This document shows positions 6,923-13,422 of a stretch of DNA of 13,422 bases, in pieces. The notes beneath the pieces are model-generated. The model saw only the letters and a program-made list of their open reading frames with translations. It ran no database searches and had not been told where the DNA came from. The stretch is from Limnohabitans sp. Its GTDB lineage: Bacteria > Pseudomonadota > Gammaproteobacteria > Burkholderiales > Burkholderiaceae_C. The position numbers were made by a program, and so were the translations under genes. Location: the NCBI GenBank assembly GCA_009693225.1, contig SHXP01000035.1, forward strand, positions 1 to 13,422, in the 5' to 3' direction. Position 1 is the stretch's first letter, and each line of letters opens with the position of its first letter.

Positions 6923-8690
6923 GCAATCAGCAAGTTTGCTGACACTGGGGCTGTGCTTGGTGGCCGTACCTTTTGTGACCAATGATTTCCGGGCCTACCA
7001 GCTAGGCACCTATTTGTTGTACGGCGTGGTTGCCCAAGGGGTGGCGCTGGTTTGGGGGCGACTTGGTTTTTTGCCTCTCGGACAAGCACTTTTTTTCGGC
7101 CTCGGAGCCTATGTTGCTGGCCTGTTATTGATACACGCGCAGGACAATGTCCTGCTCTATCTGTTGTTACCCTTGAGTATTTTGGTCCCGGCTTTGCTGG
7201 CCTATCTGGTTGCCCGCTTGGTGTTTGCCGGTCAGTATGTCAGCGGTCCTGATTTTTCATTGATCACGCTGGCCTTGACCATGCTGGGCGCGCAACTTGC
7301 CAACCAGTTCCCCGGCCTGACCGGCGGTTTTAATGGACTGGCGAATATCCCGCAGTTGGGCGACTTGGATCGCTACAGCAACATGTATTTTCTGATCGTG
7401 GCGCTTGTTTTGTTCAGCACGGCGCTGTTGAGTTGGCTCTATCAGACACCGCTGGGTGCGCTCTGGGTGGCAATATCGCAGAACGAAAACCGCTTGCAGT
7501 TTTTCGGCTTTGCCACCGACAAGCTCAAGGCTGGTGCTTTTGCGCTGAGCGCAGCACTGGCCGGCAGTGCAGGTTTTTTGTATGCGGCACAACAAGGCCT
7601 TGTCACCCCGCAGGCCATTGGTTTTCAATTATCCGCCGAACTGGTGATCTGGACTGCCGTAGGCGGACGTTTCGGTCCCTACGGCGCATTACTGGGTGCT
7701 GTCGGTATAGGCCTTCTATCCTCGGACTTGCGTGAAATCTGGGTGCATTGGGAGGTGCTGGTTGCCTTGCTGTTCATCGCCGTGGTGTTGTATTTTCCGG
7801 GTGGCATGGCGCATCTTTTGCTCAATGCTTATCAGTTCATCAACCGGCGTTCAGGTACGCATGTCCCGGCCTATGCTGTCGCGCCAAAGACACCCGGCCT
7901 GCGGGCGCCCCTCATACAAAGCTGCGGTGGCAACAGCGGGCCGGTGCATCTGCGATTTGACAATGTATCGGTACAAAGAAATGAAGTCTCCATTCTCAAT
8001 AATTTGAGTCTGGCGGTTGAACACGCTGGCGTTCATTGCCTGATAGGCCCCAATGGCGCGGGCAAAACCTCGAGCTTCAATGTGTTGACCGGGCGTCTGG
8101 CCCCCACCAGCGGCGATATCTTTCTTGACAGCCAACGGGTCACGGGCCATCTCGCGGATGTCATGGCACGGGCGGGAGTGGGCAGAAAATTTCAAATCCC
8201 CTCGGTGTTCAACGGCTTGAGCGTCACAGACAATCTGCGTATTGCGCTGTGGTCAAACCGCGCGCAAGCGCGGCAACTGCTTGAATCAACCACCAGACAA
8301 TGGCGCACAGACATGCTGGATTTTCTGGAAAACACTTTCACTTTTCTGTCAGATCAGGCAGACAAGCCTGCGGGGGAGTTATCCCAGGGCCAGCGACAAA
8401 TGCTGGAACTGTCCATGACTTTGCTGGCTGAGCCACGTCTGCTGCTGCTGGACGAGCCATGTGCAGGCCTGTCCACCGCTGAAACACAACAACAAATCGA
8501 AGTGATTGTGCAAGCCGTGTCTAGGCTGGGCAGTACGGCACTTGTTATTGAGCACGACATGGCCGCGGTACAGCGATTGTCCAACGAGGTATTCGTTCTT
8601 CACCAGGGACAATTGCTTGCCAACGGTACTCTCAAACAAATGCAAGACAGTCCACTGGTACAAGCGGTCTATGCAGGGGGGCAAAAATGA
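6900..8690 (+). CDS. Fused LivM permease - LivG ATPase of the ABC transporter
   Basis: A 596-residue fusion of two normally separate subunits. Residues ~1-320 form a LivM-like membrane domain with many hydrophobic segments, including GVALVWGRLGFLPLGQALFF near the start and the Gly-rich WTAVGGRFGPYGALLGAVGI near its end. After a linker of about 30 residues, residues ~350-596 form a LivG-type ATPase: Walker A GPNGAGKT (383-390), signature LSQGQ (494-498), Walker B LLLLDEP with D518 and E519, and the H-loop H552 in VIEHDM. All ATPase motifs are intact, so the fused half should hydrolyse ATP with LivF as partner. The ATG lies inside the end of the livH-like gene. The 3' end overlaps the next gene by four bases (ATGA). 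LivM-LivG fusions are known in some Proteobacteria but are less common than separate genes. Confidence 0.93.
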   Translation: MAYSQTAKQSASLLTLGLCLVAVPFVTNDFRAYQLGTYLLYGVVAQGVALVWGRLGFLPLGQALFFGLGAYVAGLLLIHAQDNVLLYLLLPLSILVPALLAYLVARLVFAGQYVSGPDFSLITLALTMLGAQLANQFPGLTGGFNGLANIPQLGDLDRYSNMYFLIVALVLFSTALLSWLYQTPLGALWVAISQNENRLQFFGFATDKLKAGAFALSAALAGSAGFLYAAQQGLVTPQAIGFQLSAELVIWTAVGGRFGPYGALLGAVGIGLLSSDLREIWVHWEVLVALLFIAVVLYFPGGMAHLLLNAYQFINRRSGTHVPAYAVAPKTPGLRAPLIQSCGGNSGPVHLRFDNVSVQRNEVSILNNLSLAVEHAGVHCLIGPNGAGKTSSFNVLTGRLAPTSGDIFLDSQRVTGHLADVMARAGVGRKFQIPSVFNGLSVTDNLRIALWSNRAQARQLLESTTRQWRTDMLDFLENTFTFLSDQADKPAGELSQGQRQMLELSMTLLAEPRLLLLDEPCAGLSTAETQQQIEVIVQAVSRLGSTALVIEHDMAAVQRLSNEVFVLHQGQLLANGTLKQMQDSPLVQAVYAGGQK

Positions 8691-9391
8691 GTCTGCCCGC
8701 TCAGCCGAATCTCAAAACAGGCCTGGCTGTTCAACACATCAGCGGCGGCTATGGCGATACGCTGGTTCTGCGAGGTGTTAGCTTCAGCCTCGGTCTGGGT
8801 CAGGTGTTGGGCATTGTGGGCAGAAATGGGGTCGGTAAAACCAGCTTGCTCAGACTGATCACAGGCCACTTGCCGGTTGCCGGCGGAACGGTGAACTGGC
8901 AGGGTCGCAGGATGGGCAAAGCGCCTGCCCATGTCAATCGCGACCTGGGCATCAGCTATGCGCCGCAGGAAGCCGTGGTGTTTGATGCGCTGACGGTTTC
9001 GGAGAATCTGAATCTCAGGCAGCGCAATCTGTATGCATGCCAAGCCTTTTTCGACAGCTTTCCCTTGGTGCGACAACGCCTGAATCAAAAGTCAGGTGTA
9101 TTGAGCGGGGGTGAAAAAAAACTGGTTTCCTTTGTCCGGGTCATGGCTGAAGGCGCAGACCTGACCGTGATGGATGAACCCACCGAGGGTGTACAACAGG
9201 AAAACATCGCCTTGATGGCTGCTCACGTTCGGCAACGTTGCGAGCAAGGTGCCAGCTTCATCATTGCCGAGCAAAATCTGACATTTCTGCTGTCTGTCAT
9301 GCACCAGGTACTGGTACTGGACAATGGAGAAACAGTATTTCAGTCAGATGCCTTTGACAGAGGAGGTCTGGAGCAGTTTTTGCGAATTTGA
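8687..9391 (+). CDS. LivF-type ABC transporter ATP-binding protein
   Basis: Second ATPase of the uptake system, 234 residues, the usual LivF size. Walker A is GRNGVGKT (45-52), the signature is LSGGE (139-143), and Walker B is LTVMDEP with D163 and E164. The switch position reads IIAEQNL with Gln, as is usual for LivF proteins. The segment after the signature (KKLVSFVRVMAEGADLTV) is less typical than the common QQMLAIGRAL-type sequence, so this is a somewhat divergent LivF. The start ATG overlaps the stop of the fused permease-ATPase gene (ATGA), with a G-rich ribosome-binding site at about 8675-8681. It probably forms the heterodimeric ATPase with the LivG domain encoded upstream. Confidence 0.93.
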   Translation: MSLPAQPNLKTGLAVQHISGGYGDTLVLRGVSFSLGLGQVLGIVGRNGVGKTSLLRLITGHLPVAGGTVNWQGRRMGKAPAHVNRDLGISYAPQEAVVFDALTVSENLNLRQRNLYACQAFFDSFPLVRQRLNQKSGVLSGGEKKLVSFVRVMAEGADLTVMDEPTEGVQQENIALMAAHVRQRCEQGASFIIAEQNLTFLLSVMHQVLVLDNGETVFQSDAFDRGGLEQFLRI

Positions 9392-9442
9392 TTTTCAGTC
9401 AACAAGTCCCGTGAGTTAACCAGGAAAAGAAACAGATCATCC

Positions 9443-10756
9443 ATGACCACTTACCTGAACAATCCGGATGCGGTAAGGGCGCTGGTGCAACCCGACCGGG
9501 TACACCGTGATCTGTACATCAATCAGGAAATTTTCCATCTTGAACAAACACACTTTTTCGCCAACACCTGGAACTATGCAGGGCATGAAAGTCAAATCCC
9601 CGACGCCGGGGACTGGATCAGCAATGACATAGGCGGTCGCCCGCTGCTGGTCGTACGGCAAGCGGACGGTTCCATCAAAGCCATGATGAACCGTTGCGCA
9701 CATAAGGGCTCGCGCCTGGTCAGCGCACCCAGCGGTAACACCGGCAAGCACTTTCGCTGCCCCTACCATGCCTGGACTTTCAAAACCGATGGCTCGCTGC
9801 TGGCTATCCCGTTGAGAAACGCCTATGAAAATACGCGGCTCAACGAATGTGAATCCGGCAAAGGACTGACGGGTCTCACGCACTTGCGCACTTACCGAGG
9901 CTTCATTTTTTTGAAAATCAACGATGCCGGCCCAGATTTCGAAACCTACTTTGGCGATTCACTCAGTTCAATTGACAACATGGCTGACCGTTCGCCGCAA
10001 GGCGAGTTGGAAATTGCCGGAGGTTGCCTGCGCTTCATGCACCACTGCAACTGGAAAATGTTTGTTGAAAATCTGAACGACACCATGCACCCCATGGTGG
10101 CGCATGAATCCTCGGCCGGCACCGCCAAGGCCATGTGGGCCGACAAGCCGTCTGACATGGAAAAACCCATGGCCATTGAACAGTTTGCCCCCTTCATGTC
10201 CGATTACAAATTTTTCGACGACATGGGCATACGTACCTACGACAACGGCCACAGTTTTACCGGCGTGCATTTCAGCATTCACAGCAAATACAAAGCCCTA
10301 CCTGCCTATGACCAAGCCATGCAGGCGCGCTATGGCGCGGAAAAAACCGCAGCTATTCTGGGTATAGCCAGACACAACACGGTGTATTACCCAAATCTCA
10401 CCATCAAGGGCGCTATCCAATCGATACGTGTGGTCAAACCGATTGCAGTCGACCGCACGCTGATTGAGAGCTGGACATTCCGGTTGAAGGGTGCCCCGCC
10501 TGAACTGTTGCAGCGCACTGCCATGTACAACAGATTGATCAACTCGCCTTTCTCTGTTGTCGGACATGATGATTTGCATGCCTACAAAGGAATACAAGCC
10601 GGTTTGCAAGCCAGCGGCAACGAATGGGTCAGCCTGCACCGCAATTTTGATGAAAGTGAGATCCGCGGAGGCGAAATCACCACCGGCGGCACCAATGAAC
10701 TGCCTATGCGCAACCAGTACCGCAGTTGGTCCCGCTACATGACGGAGACCATGTAA
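9443..10756 (+). CDS. Aromatic ring-hydroxylating dioxygenase, large (alpha) subunit, Rieske type
   Basis: Catalytic subunit of a Rieske non-heme iron oxygenase (437 residues) that would add oxygen to an aromatic ring with electrons from a reductase. The Rieske [2Fe-2S] motif is complete: C85-A-H87 and C106-P-Y-H109, in NRCAHKG and FRCPYHAWTF. The mononuclear iron site shows NWKMFVENLNDTMHPMVAH (203-221), with D213, H216 and H221 in the bridging-Asp/His/His pattern. A later GHDDLHAYKGIQ offers the third, acidic ligand. Spacing before the first His is one residue shorter than in naphthalene dioxygenase, as in several other subfamilies. The gene begins 51 nt after the transporter and overlaps the beta-subunit gene by one base. 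The substrate cannot be read from the sequence. An aromatic acid freed by the amidase is the natural guess. Confidence 0.94.
   Translation: MTTYLNNPDAVRALVQPDRVHRDLYINQEIFHLEQTHFFANTWNYAGHESQIPDAGDWISNDIGGRPLLVVRQADGSIKAMMNRCAHKGSRLVSAPSGNTGKHFRCPYHAWTFKTDGSLLAIPLRNAYENTRLNECESGKGLTGLTHLRTYRGFIFLKINDAGPDFETYFGDSLSSIDNMADRSPQGELEIAGGCLRFMHHCNWKMFVENLNDTMHPMVAHESSAGTAKAMWADKPSDMEKPMAIEQFAPFMSDYKFFDDMGIRTYDNGHSFTGVHFSIHSKYKALPAYDQAMQARYGAEKTAAILGIARHNTVYYPNLTIKGAIQSIRVVKPIAVDRTLIESWTFRLKGAPPELLQRTAMYNRLINSPFSVVGHDDLHAYKGIQAGLQASGNEWVSLHRNFDESEIRGGEITTGGTNELPMRNQYRSWSRYMTETM
10744..10747 (+). promoter_or_regulatory. Ribosome-binding site that fixes the beta-subunit start
   Basis: GGAG ends 8 nt before the ATG at 10756, which overlaps the alpha-subunit stop as TAATG. 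This favours 10756 over the upstream in-frame TTG at 10726, which would add 10 residues and has no such site. Confidence 0.6.
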
Positions 10757-11247
10757 TGCTGACACCCGCTACAGTCATTTTGCAGGACCTGATTGACTTT
10801 GTCGTCAGAGAATCGCGCCTACTTGACGACAAGCGTTATGAAGAATGGAATGCGCTTTTCACTGCTGATGCGTATTACTGGATACCGCTGGTCCCAGACC
10901 AGCCCGATGGCCTCAACCATACGTCGCATATGTACGAGGACAAATTGCTGCGCGATTTAAGGATAGAGCGACTGAAAAGCCCGCGCGCCTATGCCCAGCA
11001 CCCGCCCAGTCGCTGTCACCATTTGCTTCAAACGCCGTTGGTGGAAAAGTTTGACGCGACGGAAAACAGCTTCGTCCTACGAACGGAATTTCACTACACA
11101 GAATCCCAGGGTGATGAACTGCAGTTTTATGTAGGCAGTTTTTTTCATCATCTGAGCGTGATTGACGGAGCTTTGCGTATCACCCTCAAACGGGTTAACC
11201 TGCTAAACAGTGATGCCGCCCTGCCTGCGGTTCAGCTGTTCATATAA
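10756..11247 (+). CDS. Aromatic ring-hydroxylating dioxygenase, small (beta) subunit
   Basis: A 163-residue, cystatin/NTF2-like (SnoaL-fold) structural subunit that forms the alpha3beta3 oxygenase with the preceding protein. Typical beta-subunit traits are the opening helix with ESRLLDDKRYEEWNALFTAD, then YYWIPL, and the conserved RIERLKSPRAYAQHPPSR (about residues 69-86), followed by beta-strands such as FVLRTEFHYTES and LRITLKRVNLLNSD. The start ATG shares one base with the alpha stop codon, so the two chains are probably made in coupled, near-equal amounts. Length fits the family (about 155-190 aa). The specificity-determining residues lie mostly in the alpha chain. Confidence 0.92.
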   Translation: MLTPATVILQDLIDFVVRESRLLDDKRYEEWNALFTADAYYWIPLVPDQPDGLNHTSHMYEDKLLRDLRIERLKSPRAYAQHPPSRCHHLLQTPLVEKFDATENSFVLRTEFHYTESQGDELQFYVGSFFHHLSVIDGALRITLKRVNLLNSDAALPAVQLFI

Positions 11248-11262
11248 CAACACCAAAAATTC

Positions 11263-12894
11263 ATGCAAGCCACCACTGTCCACGCTGCGTTTAAAAAGAC
11301 TGCTGCCCGAACTCCAGCTGCTGATTTTTTATACACCGAAGCTGTCACTGCACAAGCCTATGGCATCGAATCCGGGGCCACTGCATGGGGTGTGGCAACG
11401 ACTGAAGTCGAACGCTTGCGGCAAGCTTATGCACGGGCCGGTTACGGCCATGGACACCGGATCGGGCTGCTGCTTGAAAACCGGCCAGAATTTTTTTTCC
11501 ATTGGTTTGCACTGAATGCCCTGGGTGTCAGCGTGGTGCCTATCAATCCGGATATGCGCCACAGCGAACTGGTTTATCTCGTCTCTCACAGTGAAATTAT
11601 TCTGGCCGTTTGTTTGGCTGAAAGGGTTGACGAACTCAGGGCTGCAGCTAGCGGGACCGGTCAGCCTTTGAACACCATGCTGCCACACGCGGTTGAACCC
11701 TTTCCCCCTGCCGCCTACCCTGCCCCGCATGCGCTGCGTGCCATCGACCATGATTCTGAATGCGCTTTGTTGTACACCTCAGGCACCACCGGCCGCCCCA
11801 AGGGTTGCATGCTTAGCAATGCTTATTTTTTACAAGCAGGTCATTGGTACGCACAGTTGGATGGCGTTTGCCACATACACAGAGACCGGGAGCGTGTCAT
11901 CACCCCGCTGCCATTGCACCATGTGAATGCCATGGCCTTTTCAACCATGGTTGTGCTGGTTGCAGGCGGTTGTCTGATTCAACTGGACCGTTTCCATCCC
12001 AAAACTTGGTTGCAAAGCGCCACCCTCAGCCGAGCCAGCGTCGCCCACTACCTGGGTGTCATGCCGGCCATGCTTTTGTCTTCGCCTGTAACAGATGCCG
12101 ACCGGTTGCACGGCATACGCTGGGGCTTCGGTGCTGGCGTGGATCGGCGTCACCATGCCGCATTTGAAAATCGATTCGGTTTTCCTTTGGTGGAGGCCTG
12201 GGCGATGACAGAAACCGGCGCAGGCGCTTGTGTCATTGCCAGCAAAGAGCCCCGGCTTGTTGGGCGCAACTGCTTCGGACGGGCACAGGATTTCGTGCAA
12301 ATCCGTTTGGTCGATGAACTCCTACAGGATGTACCCGCAGGTGCCCCGGGAGAGTTGCTGGTGCGTTCGAGTTCGGCTGATCCGCGGCTTCATTTTTTTA
12401 CAGGCTATCTCAAGGACGAAGATGCAAACCGCCAGGCTTGGGAAGGCGATTGGTTTCACACAGGCGATCTGGTGCTGGCAGATGAGCAAGGCCATTTGTT
12501 CTTTGTAGACAGAAAAAAGAATGTAATCAGACGCAGTGGCGAGAATATTTCTGCACTTGAAGTGGAAAGCGTTTTAAACCAACACCCGGCTGTGAAGTCT
12601 TCGGCGGTGGCTGCCGCACCGGATGAACTGCGCGGCGACGAAGTGCTGGCTTGTATTGTTTTGCACGAGGACTTTGCCAGTGCAAGCATGCCTGCACTGG
12701 CTGAAAGCATTGTGTCCCACGCGCTGGAACAACTTGCCTATTACAAAGCCCCCGGGTATGTGGCTTTTGTCAATTCACTGCCTTTGACGTCTTCGCAAAA
12801 AATACAACGGGGTGAACTTCGGACATTGGCCCATGCTTTGCCAGGGCAGGCCCATTGTGTGGACACACGCTCACTCAAGTCGAGGAAAAAGTGA
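11263..12894 (+). CDS. AMP-forming acyl-CoA synthetase (carboxylic acid-CoA ligase)
   Basis: Activates a carboxylic acid to its CoA thioester using ATP. The 543 residues carry all ANL-superfamily landmarks: the P-loop LYTSGTTGRPKG (170-181), MTETG at 315-319, the hinge-region TGDL around residues 400-403, DRKKNVIRRSGENIS (416-430) at the start of the mobile C-terminal domain, and the catalytic lysine K513 in LTSSQKIQRGEL. General resemblance is to CaiC-like and medium/aromatic acid ligases. The acid is not identifiable from motifs. It starts 15 nt after the beta-subunit stop without a clear Shine-Dalgarno site, so translation may be coupled, and it ends 1 nt before the next gene. It implies that the product of the amidase or dioxygenase step is degraded as a CoA ester. 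Confidence 0.93.
   Translation: MQATTVHAAFKKTAARTPAADFLYTEAVTAQAYGIESGATAWGVATTEVERLRQAYARAGYGHGHRIGLLLENRPEFFFHWFALNALGVSVVPINPDMRHSELVYLVSHSEIILAVCLAERVDELRAAASGTGQPLNTMLPHAVEPFPPAAYPAPHALRAIDHDSECALLYTSGTTGRPKGCMLSNAYFLQAGHWYAQLDGVCHIHRDRERVITPLPLHHVNAMAFSTMVVLVAGGCLIQLDRFHPKTWLQSATLSRASVAHYLGVMPAMLLSSPVTDADRLHGIRWGFGAGVDRRHHAAFENRFGFPLVEAWAMTETGAGACVIASKEPRLVGRNCFGRAQDFVQIRLVDELLQDVPAGAPGELLVRSSSADPRLHFFTGYLKDEDANRQAWEGDWFHTGDLVLADEQGHLFFVDRKKNVIRRSGENISALEVESVLNQHPAVKSSAVAAAPDELRGDEVLACIVLHEDFASASMPALAESIVSHALEQLAYYKAPGYVAFVNSLPLTSSQKIQRGELRTLAHALPGQAHCVDTRSLKSRKK
12882..12885 (+). promoter_or_regulatory. Ribosome-binding site of the thiolase-fold gene
   Basis: GAGG lies 10 nt before the ATG at 12896, inside the last codons of the ligase gene. 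It supports this start over the in-frame ATG at 12911, where no comparable site is seen. Confidence 0.5.
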
Positions 12895-12895
12895 G

Positions 12896-13422
12896 ATGAG
12901 CCGCCAGCGAATGTCCTATGACGGTGTCGCGGTTGCCGTGCCAGTCACTGTTCCCTATGTGCGTTATTCGACACGCTCAGCGCATTGGTTTGTGGCGCAA
13001 GCCTTGCAAGCACTGATAAAGACCAGCGGTTTGTCCAAGGATCAGATCGATGGTCTGTGTCTGAGCAGTTTTTCTCTGGCACCGGACACCGTTGTCGGAG
13101 TGACGCAGCATCTGGGTTTATCGCCGAGGTGGTTGGACCATATGCCCACAGGCGGCGCTTCCGGTGTCATGTGCCTGCGTCGTGCAGCGCGGGCCATACA
13201 AGCAGGGGATGCCAGTGTGATCGCCTGCGTGGCAGCAGACACCAACCATGTGGATTCGTTTCGCCAGACGCTGGGCAGCTTCAGCAATTTTTCGCGCGAT
13301 GCCACCTACCCGTATGGTGCCGGCGGGCCGAATTCCGTATTTGCATTCATCACCGATAACTACATGCGCAGCTTTGGCGCGAGGCGGGAGGATTTCGGCC
13401 GCATCGCTGTGGATCAGCGAAC
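12896..13422 (+). CDS. Thiolase-fold protein (thiolase/SCP2-type lipid-transfer family), 3' end outside the window
   Basis: The first 175 codons of a thiolase superfamily protein; the frame runs open through the window's last complete codon. The N-terminal thiolase domain is recognisable from QALQALIKTSGLSKDQIDGL (about residues 35-54), MPTGGASGVMCLRRAARAIQ (83-102), and DASVIACVAADTNHVDSF followed by YPYGAGGPNSVFAF. In biosynthetic and degradative thiolases the nucleophilic cysteine sits just before ASG. Here that position is G87, and the nearest Cys is C93, six residues later. This places it with the SCP2-thiolase-like/lipid-transfer-type proteins, some of which (Ltp2-type) are retro-aldolases working with a DUF35 partner. 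It starts 1 nt after the ligase stop, so it probably acts on the CoA ester made by the ligase. Whether it performs thiolysis, retro-aldol cleavage or something else is open. Confidence 0.85.
   Translation, partial: MSRQRMSYDGVAVAVPVTVPYVRYSTRSAHWFVAQALQALIKTSGLSKDQIDGLCLSSFSLAPDTVVGVTQHLGLSPRWLDHMPTGGASGVMCLRRAARAIQAGDASVIACVAADTNHVDSFRQTLGSFSNFSRDATYPYGAGGPNSVFAFITDNYMRSFGARREDFGRIAVDQR

Noticed and set aside
9437..9883. 148-codon minus-strand frame opposite the dioxygenase alpha gene
   Set aside because: It lies entirely over a gene with intact Rieske motifs and shows no protein family features. It is an antisense shadow.
10298..10765. 155-codon minus-strand frame over the alpha-subunit C-terminal part
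   Set aside because: It is an antisense shadow of a well-supported gene, with no domain signature.

Overview
The window reads as the chromosome of a betaproteobacterium, probably of the order Burkholderiales. This is inferred from protein styles (the SelO, CaiB and MazF remnants, the Liv-type transporter and the LuxR regulator) and from moderately GC-rich codon use. No rRNA or marker gene is present to fix the taxon.

Left part (about 1-2380): a decayed, mosaic stretch. It opens with the C-terminal three quarters of a SelO (YdiU) protein AMPylase whose N-terminal region appears frameshifted or deleted. About 190 nt with no recognised gene follow, containing an 11-bp tandem repeat. Then come three gene tails: the C-terminus of a CaiB/BaiF-type CoA-transferase (+), the C-terminus of a MazF/PemK-type toxin (-), and the C-terminus of a VapC-like PIN toxin (+). 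The last two meet at a break near 2125. No transposase is visible, so the cause of the rearrangements is unknown.

Right part (about 2385-13422): a coherent catabolic locus. A LuxR-type regulator (-) is divergent from a long co-directional run of genes (+): amidase; amide/branched-chain-type ABC uptake system (Tat-like substrate-binding protein, LivH permease, a LivM permease fused to a LivG ATPase, LivF ATPase); Rieske dioxygenase alpha and beta subunits; an AMP-forming acyl-CoA ligase; and the start of a thiolase-fold protein that runs off the window. Gaps are short (71, 49, 51, 15 and 1 nt) or genes overlap (23, 4 and 1 nt), so this is probably one operon. A candidate promoter with a palindrome in its spacer lies between the regulator and the amidase.

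Working model (inference): an amide-bearing, probably aromatic compound is imported, hydrolysed by the amidase to a carboxylic acid and ammonia, ring-hydroxylated by the dioxygenase, activated to a CoA thioester and then cleaved by the thiolase-fold enzyme. The amidase has the GTDTGASVRLPA active-site variant that I associate with indoleacetamide and mandelamide hydrolases. An arylacetamide or indoleacetamide-like substrate is therefore the leading guess, but the sequence does not prove it. The dioxygenase's electron-transfer partners and the remaining pathway genes are not in the window.
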